A stretch of 64,000 nucleotides of DNA, taken from the NCBI RefSeq assembly GCF_003046545.1, contig NZ_QAAA01000007.1, forward strand, positions 1-64,000. Direction: 5' to 3'. This DNA is from Rhodovulum imhoffii (GTDB taxonomy: Bacteria; Pseudomonadota; Alphaproteobacteria; Rhodobacterales; Rhodobacteraceae). The notes beneath the pieces were generated by a model that was not told the origin of the DNA, made no database searches, and worked only from the letters and a program-made list of their open reading frames with translations. Of this stretch, positions 34,356 to 44,630 are shown piece after piece. Position 1 is the stretch's first letter, and every line of letters begins with the position of its first letter. The position numbers and the translations under genes were made by a program.

Positions 34356-35240
34356 CTATGGTCCCATGCCGCGAAAAACCTCCGCAAGAACGGTGAACTG
34401 CTCCGACAGGGGGTTGGTCTTACGCCAGACCATGCCGACGGTGCGGGACGGACGCGGAGCCGGCAGACGCACGACGGAAACCGGGGCGCAGCGCGTCTCC
34501 ACCGTCACCGCGATCTGGGGGATCAGCGTCACCCCGAGGCCGGCACTGACCATCTGCACCAGCGTCCCAAGCGAACTGGCCTCCATCAGGTCGTGGGCCC
34601 GCGCGGGCGGCACGTTGCAAAACGACAGCGCCTGATCGCGAAAACAATGCCCCTCCTCCAGCAACAGCAGCCGCATCTTGCGCAGCGTCTCGGGGCGCGG
34701 AACGGGCTTGCCTTCATCCTGAGGCGGGCGGACAAGCATGAATTCCTCCCTGAACACCGGCAGTTCGAACAGCGCGGGTTCCGACACCGGCAGGGCCACG
34801 ATCGCAACGTCCAGGCGCCCCCCGGCCAGATCCTCGATCAGCTTGCCGGTCACGGCCTCGCGCGGGCGCAGATCCAATCGCGGATAACGTCGCGCCAGTT
34901 CCGTCACGCAGGCGGGAAGAATATAGGGGGCAATCGTCGGTATCACGCCCAACCGCAACTGCCCGGCAAAAGGTACCTGGCTGCGGGCCAGATCCCCCAG
35001 GTCGTCGACAGCGCGCAGAATTTCGCGCGCGCGGGCGGCAAACCTCTCGCCCAGACCTGTCAGGCGGACCCGGCGGTGGCTCCGCTCCACCAGCGGTGCG
35101 CCCAGAATCTGCTCAAGTTCCTTGATCTGCACTGACAGCGCAGGCTGGGAAATGGCACAATCCTCGGCCGCACGGCCAAAATGTCCGTGGCGGGCCAGCG
35201 CCTCGAAGTAGCGAAGATGTTTCATCGTCAGTCCCATCAT
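34356..35240 (-). CDS. oxyR: Hydrogen-peroxide sensor OxyR (LysR family)
   Basis: 294 residues: an N-terminal LysR helix-turn-helix (LRYFEALARHGHFGRAAEDC, then ISQPALSVQIKELEQ) and a C-terminal sensor domain. The peroxide-reactive pair is conserved as C199 and C208 in EEGHCFRDQALSFC, the spacing and flanks found in characterised OxyR, and this identifies it beyond the general LysR level. Oxidation forms the disulphide and activates antioxidant genes. It is divergent from katG across a 109-base AT-rich region with a dyad, the classical arrangement. MKHLRYFE five residues in is an alternative start. Confidence 0.95.
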   Translation of the reverse strand: MMGLTMKHLRYFEALARHGHFGRAAEDCAISQPALSVQIKELEQILGAPLVERSHRRVRLTGLGERFAARAREILRAVDDLGDLARSQVPFAGQLRLGVIPTIAPYILPACVTELARRYPRLDLRPREAVTGKLIEDLAGGRLDVAIVALPVSEPALFELPVFREEFMLVRPPQDEGKPVPRPETLRKMRLLLLEEGHCFRDQALSFCNVPPARAHDLMEASSLGTLVQMVSAGLGVTLIPQIAVTVETRCAPVSVVRLPAPRPSRTVGMVWRKTNPLSEQFTVLAEVFRGMGP

Positions 35241-37506
<2,266 letters not shown>

Positions 37507-37510
37507 CCGC

Positions 37511-37565
37511 GCTTGCCAAACGCCGGCAAGCCCCCTACCTGCGGAACGCCCTCCGGCATTCCGCA
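37511..37565 (+). terminator. Two hairpins downstream of katG
   Basis: GCTTGCC/GGCAAGC (37511-37531, 7-base loop) and TGCGGAA/TTCCGCA (37540-37565, 12-base loop) are consecutive perfect 7-bp stems starting four bases after the katG stop. The second is followed by GCATCTTTG, only weakly T-rich. They probably attenuate read-through into the MFS gene. Confidence 0.55.
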
Positions 37566-37583
37566 GCATCTTTGAAGGAACCC

Positions 37584-38831
37584 ATGGCCGCACCCTCCCC
37601 TTCCCGGACGGTCGTCATACGCCGCGCCTGGCGAAACTGGGCGCTGGGGGCGGCGTTCGTCGCGGTCGTGTTCGTGCTGCAATCGGGCTACGCCATCACC
37701 AACCTTTCCGTTGCAGCGGACCTGGGCCTGACGCTGGCGCAGGTCGGGCTGGTGGGGGCGGTCTATACCTGGGTTTTCGCAGTCGCGCAGCTTGGGTCCG
37801 GGGCGATGCTGGATCAGGTGGGCGCACGGCGCTGCCTGCCGGTGGCGGCCGCGTTTCTGACGGCGGGCGCGCTGGTGTTCGCGGCAGCGACCGGATACCC
37901 GATGCTGATCGCCGGGCAGGTGCTGATGGCGCTGGGCGGGGCGTTCGGCTTTGTCGGCGCCGGGTTCATCGGCGGGACATGGTTTCCGCCCGCACGCTAT
38001 GGGGTTATGTTTTCTCTGGTGCAGTTCGTGGCCTCGGGCAGTGCGCTGCTGGGGCAGCGAACCCTTTCCGCCCTGATCGCGCGGCCGGAATTCGGCTGGC
38101 AGGAACTGATTGCCGGCGTGGCTGGTCTGGGCGGGATCGTAACGGTGCTGATGGCACTGTTTTTGCGGGACCCGCCCGGATTCGCCGGGACGCGCTGGCG
38201 CGGGCTGACGACATTCGCACACGGCCTCCTGCGGGCGCTGGCACAGGTGGCGGGGCTGCGCACAAGCTGGGTCAATGCGCTGATCGGGGCAGCGACATTC
38301 GGGGCGCTTTTCGCCATGGGGGTGGTCTGGGGACCGCGCCTGCTGATCGCGACGGGTTTCGAAACCGCTCAGGCCTACGGGTTGGCCTCGCTAAGCTGGC
38401 TGGGGCTGGCACTTGGGGCGCCGGTCATTTCCTGGGGGGCGGGCAGGGCCGGGCGGCTGGTCCTGGCAATGCGGCTGGCCTGCGGGGGGCAGCTTGTGAC
38501 AATCGGGGCATTGCTTTACGCACCGCCACACTCAACCATGCTGACGGGCGGGCTGCTGTTTGCCTTCGGCTTCATGGCCGGCGGGTCGATGTTGCCCTAT
38601 CCCATCGCCGCACGGCTGGTGCCACAAGCCCTGATCGGAACCTCCGCGGCAATGGTCAACGCGATACAGTTCCTCGCCAGCGGCCTGTTGATGGCGGGAC
38701 CCGGCAGCCTTCTGGAAACAACCGGACAGCCCCCGGCCTTCGACGATTACCGGCTGGCGCTGCTGCTGCTGCCGGCGGCGCTGGCGGGGGCGCTGGGCCT
38801 TTCGGTCGTTCTGCGGGATCCCCCGCCCTGA
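37584..38831 (+). CDS. MFS transporter of unknown substrate
   Basis: 415 residues with about 12 hydrophobic segments, starting MAAPSPSRTVVIRRAWRNW after a GGAA site (a second ATG 12 bases upstream is possible). MFS features are the intracellular loop GAMLDQVGARRCLPVAAA between helices 2 and 3 and an Arg in GFIGGTWFPPARYG after helix 5. It could export or import small organic molecules. It follows katG with hairpins between and is not obviously linked to it. Confidence 0.82.
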   Translation: MAAPSPSRTVVIRRAWRNWALGAAFVAVVFVLQSGYAITNLSVAADLGLTLAQVGLVGAVYTWVFAVAQLGSGAMLDQVGARRCLPVAAAFLTAGALVFAAATGYPMLIAGQVLMALGGAFGFVGAGFIGGTWFPPARYGVMFSLVQFVASGSALLGQRTLSALIARPEFGWQELIAGVAGLGGIVTVLMALFLRDPPGFAGTRWRGLTTFAHGLLRALAQVAGLRTSWVNALIGAATFGALFAMGVVWGPRLLIATGFETAQAYGLASLSWLGLALGAPVISWGAGRAGRLVLAMRLACGGQLVTIGALLYAPPHSTMLTGGLLFAFGFMAGGSMLPYPIAARLVPQALIGTSAAMVNAIQFLASGLLMAGPGSLLETTGQPPAFDDYRLALLLLPAALAGALGLSVVLRDPPP

Positions 38832-39238
38832 GGCTTCGCCCCTCCCGACCCGGCACGCGAACGAGCGGCGCAGGTGGCAAATCCCGAAGCGGCGAAAGGA
38901 GACACCGCCGGGGCAAACCCCGCAAAGGCCCGATGGCGTGGCGGCACCCGCCCTGGAACTTGCCGGAGGTCGGGAGGTCCCACGGCAGCCTGCGCGACAA
39001 GGACACCGCAAGGTTGTTGCACGGGCGGGCTCGCGACGACCGTTTCGGGCACCCAAAGGGGTGGCCGGACGCACAGGACATGGCGGACAAAGACCAAAGC
39101 TGTTTTTACGGGGGCATGCCGCTACGTTTTCACGCACCCTGACAAACCGGTGAAGCATGCGCCGCGGGCTTGAGCTTCCAGCAGGGGGAACGTCCATGAC
39201 GAATGCATGATTCACATGACGCATCGAAAGGCCCTGTC
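38832..39238. other. 407-base gap without supported gene
   Basis: Several short frames on both strands are open but Arg/Gly/Pro-rich and unlike proteins. No RNA gene is recognised. The last 60 bases hold a repeated TGCATGATTCACATGACGCAT pattern of ATG/CAT words just before the DUF411 gene, a possible regulator site. CATCGAAAGGCC gives only a weak ribosome-binding site. Confidence 0.35.
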
Positions 39239-39685
39239 ATGAAGACGATGATAACAACTCTGTTTGCGGCTCTGGCCGGCTTACAGGCGCTCGCCGAACC
39301 GACCCCGATCGACGTTTACAAGACAAGCACCTGCGGCTGCTGCACCGCGTGGATGTCCCATCTGGGGGAAGAGGGCTTCGCCCCGAACGGTCGGGATGTG
39401 GAGTATGACGCGCTGACACGGTTCAAGCAGCACAGCGGCGTGACCCCTAGTCTGGCCTCCTGCCATACTGCGCGGATAGCGGGATACGTGATTGAAGGGC
39501 ACGTGCCGGCACAGGACATTCGCCGTCTTCTGGAGACCCGGCCCGAAGCCATAGGCCTTGCGGTGCCGCAGATGCCGCTTGGCTCTCCGGGCATGGAAAT
39601 GGGCGACAGCCGCGACGCTTTCGACGTGTTGCTGATCCGCGCGGATGGCTCCTCTGAAGTGTTCGCGAGTTATCCCGCAAACTGA
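39239..39685 (+). CDS. DUF411 periplasmic metal-binding-like protein
   Basis: 148 residues with a signal peptide (MKTMITTLFAALAGLQALAE). The mature part begins with IDVYKTSTCGCCTAWMSHL, where the C-G-C-C cluster is the DUF411 hallmark, followed by VTPSLASCHTARIAGYVIEG and HVPAQDIRRLL, and LGSPGMEMG near the end (Met-rich, metal-like). DUF411 proteins are associated with copper or other metal handling in many operons, but here no metal gene is adjacent, so the role is open. Confidence 0.82.
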   Translation: MKTMITTLFAALAGLQALAEPTPIDVYKTSTCGCCTAWMSHLGEEGFAPNGRDVEYDALTRFKQHSGVTPSLASCHTARIAGYVIEGHVPAQDIRRLLETRPEAIGLAVPQMPLGSPGMEMGDSRDAFDVLLIRADGSSEVFASYPAN

Positions 39686-39774
39686 ATGGCCGAGCACAAG
39701 CGTGCCTTCCTCTGGCCTTGCCGGTCAAGCTGCGCTATTGCGCGGCAAGCCCCGCAAGCCAGATCGGACCCGCC

Positions 39775-40653
39775 ATGCATATCGTCACGCTTCTTTGCAA
39801 TCCCGCCACCCCCGTGCTGGAGCCTGCCACCGTCGAGGCGCTGCGCAATGCCTGGGGCGGGGACACGGCCCATTGGCTGGCACAGGGCGTGGCTGCGGAA
39901 TTCCCGGTTGCAACCCTGCCCGACAATTTCTGGCAGGTCTGGGAAGAAATGCAGGCACTGAGCATCGACCTTGCCGCCCAGCCCGCCAAGGGTCGGCGCA
40001 AGCGCCTTTTGATCGCGGACATGGATTCGACCATGATCGGGCAGGAATGCATCGACGAACTCGCCGACGAGGCAGGTGTCGGCCCCCGCGTTGCGGAGAT
40101 CACTGCTCGTGCCATGAACGGGGAGCTCGGCTTCGAAGGAGCCTTGCGCGAACGCGTTAGGCTTTTGAAGGGCCTGCCGGTTTCGGTCATCGACAAGGTC
40201 CTGAGCGAACGTATCACCTATACGCCCGGCGGTGCGACCCTGATCGCCACGATGAAAGCCCACGGCGGCTACGCGCTGCTGGTTTCGGGCGGTTTTACCC
40301 ATTTCGCGGCGCAGGTTGCAGAGGATCTGGGGTTTGACGAATACCGTGCCAACACCCTGCTGACCGAAGATGGCGTGCTGACCGGCAAAGTGTCGGAGCC
40401 GATCCTTGGCCTGGACGCCAAGGTCGCCACGCTCCGGGAGGTGGCGGCCCGCCTCGGCCTGACGCCAGCCGAAGCCATTGCCGTGGGCGACGGAGCGAAC
40501 GACCTGGGCATGCTGAACCTGGCGGGCACGGGGGTGGCGCTGCATGCGAAACCCACCGTCGCGGCGCAAAGCGACCTGAGAATCAACCACGGCGACCTGA
40601 GCGCCTTGCTGTATCTTCAGGGATACAGCCAGCAGGAGTTTTCCGTCCCCTGA
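39775..40653 (+). CDS. serB: Phosphoserine phosphatase
   Basis: 292 residues, HAD superfamily. The catalytic D-x-D is in LLIADMDSTMIGQECIDELA, Ser/Thr motif II in LLVSGGFTHFAAQVAEDLGF and the Lys plus acidic motif IV in IAVGDGANDLGMLNLAGTGV. It performs the last step of serine synthesis. The N-terminal ~85 residues (MHIVTLLCNPATPVLEPATV) are the ACT-like extension usual in alphaproteobacterial SerB. The start at 39775 is where homology begins; ATG 39718 adds a foreign leader. Confidence 0.93.
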   Translation: MHIVTLLCNPATPVLEPATVEALRNAWGGDTAHWLAQGVAAEFPVATLPDNFWQVWEEMQALSIDLAAQPAKGRRKRLLIADMDSTMIGQECIDELADEAGVGPRVAEITARAMNGELGFEGALRERVRLLKGLPVSVIDKVLSERITYTPGGATLIATMKAHGGYALLVSGGFTHFAAQVAEDLGFDEYRANTLLTEDGVLTGKVSEPILGLDAKVATLREVAARLGLTPAEAIAVGDGANDLGMLNLAGTGVALHAKPTVAAQSDLRINHGDLSALLYLQGYSQQEFSVP

Positions 40654-40767
40654 CGGGGGAACCCTTGTGCGATGCGGGGGGGACATGACGCCGCGCCCGT
40701 GGTGTCTTCCGGTCTCCCCATATCTCACGTGTATGCGTCGGCCGGCACGGCGCAACAGCACTGGACA

Positions 40768-42279
40768 ATGGCGATGCAAAACACTTCCGTACCGCTTTCC
40801 ACACGCCCGACCGACGACCCCAGCCAGCCGATCGGTGCGGGGCGGTTGCTGGGGCTGGCGGCAGGTCCGGCGCTGGCCCTGACAACGCTGGCCCTGCCCG
40901 TCCCGGAAGGCCTGGCACCCGAAGGGTGGCGCATGGTCGGGCTGGCGGCGTGGATGGTCGTGTGGTGGCTGAGCGAAGCCGTCCCCCTGCCCGCCACGGC
41001 CCTGCTGCCGCTGATCTACATTCCGATGTTCGGAATCGATACCATGCGCGCCGCCGCAGTGCATTTCGCGGACCCCCTGATCTTCCTTTTCCTGGGCGGC
41101 TTCATGCTGGCGGCGGCGGTACAGAATGTCGGCCTGCACCGGCGGATCGCGCTGCACATCGTGGCGGCGGTGGGCGATACACCCGAACGGATCGTGCTTG
41201 GCTTCATGCTGGCCACGGCTTTCGTGTCGATGTGGATCTCCAACACCGCGTCCTCGATCATGATGTACACGGTCGGGCTGTCGGTGGTGGAATTCGTCCG
41301 CCACACAGCCCGGGACGAGAACGCCGTGCGCCGCTTTGGGGTCGCGCTGATGCTTGGCATCGCCTACGCCGCCTCGATCGGGGGCGTGGGAACACTGATC
41401 GGGACGCCGCCCAACGCAATGCTGGCCAGCTTTCTGAACAATACCTACGGGCTGGAAATCAGCTTTTTCACCTGGATGCTGGTCGGCGTGCCGGTGGTGC
41501 TGATCCTGTTGCCCATCGCATGGGTGATGCTGTCACAGGTTCTGTTCAGAACCGAGGCCGGGGCGCTGGGCAAGGCCGGGCAGATCGTGCGCGACGAGAT
41601 TCGCACCCTCGGCCCCATGACCGCGGGGGAGCGTCTTGTCGGGGCGGTTTTTCTGGCCGCCGCCGCCGGATGGATGCTGCGCATGCCGCTGGCCTCGCTT
41701 ACGGGGCTGCCTCTCAACGATGCGATGATCGCTCTGAGCGCGGCACTGGTGCTGTTCGCGGTGCCGGTCTCACGGCGGCACGGGCACTACGCCCTGACAT
41801 GGGACGTGGTAAAAGGCCTGCCGTGGAACGTGCTGATCCTGTTCGGCGGCGGGCTGGCGCTGGCCGGAGGCTTCGCCACCACAGGGCTGGCGGAATGGAT
41901 CGGCAGTGCCGTCGCCGGGATTGAGGTCAGCACCGTGGCGATGATCCTGCTGATCCTTGTCGCCATCGCCTATCTCAGCGAAGTGACCTCCAACACCGCG
42001 TCCACCGCCGCCTTCCTGCCGATTCTGGGGGCGGTGGCGGTTGGTCTGGGTCTGGAAGCACAGGTCCTGACCGTGCCGGTGGCACTGGGGGCTTCGATGG
42101 CCTTCATGATGCCCGTGGCCACACCGCCCAATGCGATCGTGTTTTCCTACGACCGGATGCGCCTGTCGGACATGGTGCGCGCGGGCGCGGCGCTGAAGGT
42201 CATCGGTATCGCCACGGCTTTCGCGGTATTCATGCTGGTCGGCCCCGATGTACTGGGATTCAGCCTGGGGGACGGCTAA
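40768..42279 (+). CDS. SLC13/DASS-family sodium:dicarboxylate-type symporter
   Basis: 503 residues with about 11-12 membrane helices. Two Ser-Asn-Thr sodium/substrate motifs typical of the family are present, SNTASSIMMYTVG (about residue 158) and SNTASTAAFLPIL (about 408), together with GTLIGTPPNAMLASF and MPVATPPNAIVFSYDRM. It takes up C4 dicarboxylates or related anions. ATG 40768 is chosen, but 40774 and an upstream ATG at 40672 are open; no strong ribosome-binding site decides. Confidence 0.87.
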   Translation: MAMQNTSVPLSTRPTDDPSQPIGAGRLLGLAAGPALALTTLALPVPEGLAPEGWRMVGLAAWMVVWWLSEAVPLPATALLPLIYIPMFGIDTMRAAAVHFADPLIFLFLGGFMLAAAVQNVGLHRRIALHIVAAVGDTPERIVLGFMLATAFVSMWISNTASSIMMYTVGLSVVEFVRHTARDENAVRRFGVALMLGIAYAASIGGVGTLIGTPPNAMLASFLNNTYGLEISFFTWMLVGVPVVLILLPIAWVMLSQVLFRTEAGALGKAGQIVRDEIRTLGPMTAGERLVGAVFLAAAAGWMLRMPLASLTGLPLNDAMIALSAALVLFAVPVSRRHGHYALTWDVVKGLPWNVLILFGGGLALAGGFATTGLAEWIGSAVAGIEVSTVAMILLILVAIAYLSEVTSNTASTAAFLPILGAVAVGLGLEAQVLTVPVALGASMAFMMPVATPPNAIVFSYDRMRLSDMVRAGAALKVIGIATAFAVFMLVGPDVLGFSLGDG

Positions 42280-42303
42280 GCTGCGGCCGGAAAGGAGCCG
42301 CCG

Positions 42304-43434
42304 ATGATCGCCTGGCTTGCCGGCTGGACCAAACGCAAGGATGCCCTGTTCACCGCATTGGCGGCAGCCGCGGGCGGCGGGGTGCGCCTTCCGGCGATCG
42401 GGCTGTCCCTGCGCGGCTTCTCTGAAAGCGGTGCCCGCGCCCGCGCCGCGCTTGCGGTGGCCAAACGTCAGCCGCACGGACGCGCGGGACGGTGGCTGAA
42501 GCTTCAGCTGATCCGCGCACAATACAACTGGTCACGGCATTATTTCACCCGCCACCCGGAACGCGTAGCCGCCTGCTGGAACGGACTGACCGGCTCCCGC
42601 CGGGCGTTCATGGAAGGCGCGCGCGATGCGGGGGCCGCACGGCTCTACCTTGAACTGGCCCCTTTCCCCGGGCGGGTCACGCTGGACCATACCGGGGTGA
42701 ACGCCCGGAACAGCCTGCCGCGCGATCCGGCGTTTTACCGCGGCTGGGCCAACACTCCGGAACGCCGGGGCGAAGGCTGGCGGGCGCTGGGGAAAAACCT
42801 GACCGCGCGGGCTTCGCGCCGTACCGATGTGGGGCAGGCGGGGGCGGACGCCCTGCACGGTGCCGGGCCCTTCCTGTTTTGTCCGTTGCAGGTGCCCAAT
42901 GACAGCCAGATCACGCTCTTCTCCGGCTGGGTCGGCAGTGTGGCCGGAATGCTGGAAGCCCTGGCCGGGGCCAGCGACGCCCTGCCCGAAGGCTGGCATC
43001 TCCGGGTGAAAGAGCACCCCTCCGCGAAGACCTCGCTTGCCGGTGCGCTGGGGCGGGCGGTGGCACGGGCAAACGGCCGGATCGTGGTGGACAACGCCAC
43101 CGATACCTTCGCCCAGGTGGCGGCTTCCGGCGGGGTCATCACCATCAATTCCTCGGTCGGGTTACAGGCGTTTTTCCACGACAAGCCGGTTCTGGTTCTG
43201 GGGCAGGCCTTCTTTGCCATCCCCGGTCTGACCACCCCCGTCAGCGGCCCCGACGCCCTGCGCACCGCCCTTTCCGCCCCGGCGGATGCGGGGTTCGATC
43301 CGGCCCTGCGCGCGGCTTTCATGAACTACCTCGACCAGGTCTATTACCTCAGGGTCGTCGATACCCCCGCGGGCCTGCGGCTGGACGGCAACGCCATTGC
43401 GCAAAAGCTGGCGGCTGCCCGCGCCGCTGTGTGA
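42304..43434 (+). CDS. Capsular-polysaccharide-biosynthesis-like protein (KpsC/S-type glycosyltransferase)
   Basis: 376 residues preceded by GAAAGGAGCCGCCG. Features of the capsule/Kdo-transferase type are FLFCPLQVPNDSQITLFSGW, LRVKEHPSAK and VITINSSVGLQAFFHDKPVL with LGQAFFAIPG. These lie where beta-Kdo transferases KpsC/KpsS bind CMP-Kdo. The N-terminal part (GLSLRGFSESGARARAA) is basic. No other capsule gene is near, so it is probably an orphan cell-surface glycosyltransferase. Activity is inferred. Confidence 0.72.
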   Translation: MIAWLAGWTKRKDALFTALAAAAGGGVRLPAIGLSLRGFSESGARARAALAVAKRQPHGRAGRWLKLQLIRAQYNWSRHYFTRHPERVAACWNGLTGSRRAFMEGARDAGAARLYLELAPFPGRVTLDHTGVNARNSLPRDPAFYRGWANTPERRGEGWRALGKNLTARASRRTDVGQAGADALHGAGPFLFCPLQVPNDSQITLFSGWVGSVAGMLEALAGASDALPEGWHLRVKEHPSAKTSLAGALGRAVARANGRIVVDNATDTFAQVAASGGVITINSSVGLQAFFHDKPVLVLGQAFFAIPGLTTPVSGPDALRTALSAPADAGFDPALRAAFMNYLDQVYYLRVVDTPAGLRLDGNAIAQKLAAARAAV

Positions 43435-43505
43435 AGCCTCTTTCGCCGCGCCCCCCTTTCGGGTATGGCTGCCCGCGCTAACGCGAAAGACGCAAGGAGA
43501 CCCTG

Positions 43506-44528
43506 ATGGGCTATAAGGTCGCTGTCGTGGGCGCCACGGGCAATGTGGGCCGCGAAATGCTGAACATCCTGGCCGAGCGCCAGTTCCCCGTGGATGAGAT
43601 TGCCGCGCTTGCCTCGCGCCGCAGCCTCGGCACCGAGGTCAGCTTTGGCGACACCACCCTGAAAACCCGGAATCTGGAGCAATTCGACTTCTCCGGCTGG
43701 GACATTGCGCTGTTCGCCATCGGCTCCGATGCCACGAAGGACTACGCGCCCAGGGCCGCCAAGGCGGGCTGCGTGGTGATCGACAACAGCTCGCTCTACC
43801 GCTACGATCCGGATGTGCCGCTGATCGTGCCCGAAGTGAACCCACAGGCGATTCACGGCTATGCGAACAAGAACATCATCGCCAACCCGAATTGCTCAAC
43901 CGCGCAGATGGTGGTGGCGCTCAAACCGCTGCACGACCGCGCCACGATCCGGCGCGTGGTCGTCAGCACCTACCAGTCTGTCTCCGGCAGCGGCAAGGAC
44001 GCGATCGACGAGCTTTGGGACCAGACCAAGGGCATGTACGTGCCCGGCCAGGAAGTCGCGCCCAGCGTCTATCCCAAGCAGATCGCGTTCAACGTGATCC
44101 CGCATATCGACGTGTTCCTCGACGACGGATCGACCAAGGAAGAATGGAAAATGGTCGCCGAGACGAAGAAGATCGTCGATCCTGCGATCAAGGTCACCGC
44201 CACCTGCGTGCGGGTCCCGGTTTTCGTCGGTCATTCCGAGGCGATCAACATCGAATTCGAGGAGTTCCTCGACGAAGACGAAGCCCGCGACATCCTGCGC
44301 GAAGCCCCCGGCATCATGGTGGTCGACAAGCGTGAGGATGGCGGCTACGTCACGCCAGTGGAATGCGTGGGCGATTTCGCCACCTTCATCAGCCGTATCC
44401 GGCAGGACAGCACCATCGAAAACGGCCTCAACCTGTGGTGCGTCAGCGACAATCTGCGCAAGGGCGCGGCGCTGAACGCGGTACAGATTGCAGAGCTTCT
44501 GGGCCGCGAGGTTCTGAAAAAGGGCTGA
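43506..44528 (+). CDS. asd: Aspartate-semialdehyde dehydrogenase
   Basis: 340 residues. NADP-binding start KVAVVGATGNVGREMLNIL, catalytic Cys in IIANPNCSTAQMVVAL, substrate-binding STYQSVSGSGKDAIDELWDQ, and RVPVFVGHSEAINIEFE with the active His. It converts aspartyl phosphate to the semialdehyde for Lys, Thr and Met synthesis. It is monocistronic, preceded by AAGGAGACCCTG and followed by a strong terminator. Confidence 0.97.
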   Translation: MGYKVAVVGATGNVGREMLNILAERQFPVDEIAALASRRSLGTEVSFGDTTLKTRNLEQFDFSGWDIALFAIGSDATKDYAPRAAKAGCVVIDNSSLYRYDPDVPLIVPEVNPQAIHGYANKNIIANPNCSTAQMVVALKPLHDRATIRRVVVSTYQSVSGSGKDAIDELWDQTKGMYVPGQEVAPSVYPKQIAFNVIPHIDVFLDDGSTKEEWKMVAETKKIVDPAIKVTATCVRVPVFVGHSEAINIEFEEFLDEDEARDILREAPGIMVVDKREDGGYVTPVECVGDFATFISRIRQDSTIENGLNLWCVSDNLRKGAALNAVQIAELLGREVLKKG

Positions 44529-44554
44529 TTTCCGCCCATTTCGTCACGAACCCG

Positions 44555-44574
44555 GGGGCGCCTTAAGGCGCCCC
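44555..44574 (+). terminator. Intrinsic terminator of asd
   Basis: A perfect palindrome: 8-bp stem GGGGCGCC / GGCGCCCC around TTAA, followed by TTGTATTTC. It lies 27 bases after the asd stop. This is the clearest factor-independent terminator in the window. Confidence 0.85.
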
Positions 44575-44630
44575 TTGTATTTCGCACCCTCCGGGTCCCA
44601 ACTTTCACCCATACCGACCGGAGATCCTGC

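Noticed and set aside
33261-35135. 624-codon plus-strand open frame over the CoA-transferase and oxyR genes
   Set aside because: Antisense to both identified genes; the composition is dominated by Arg, His and Gln.
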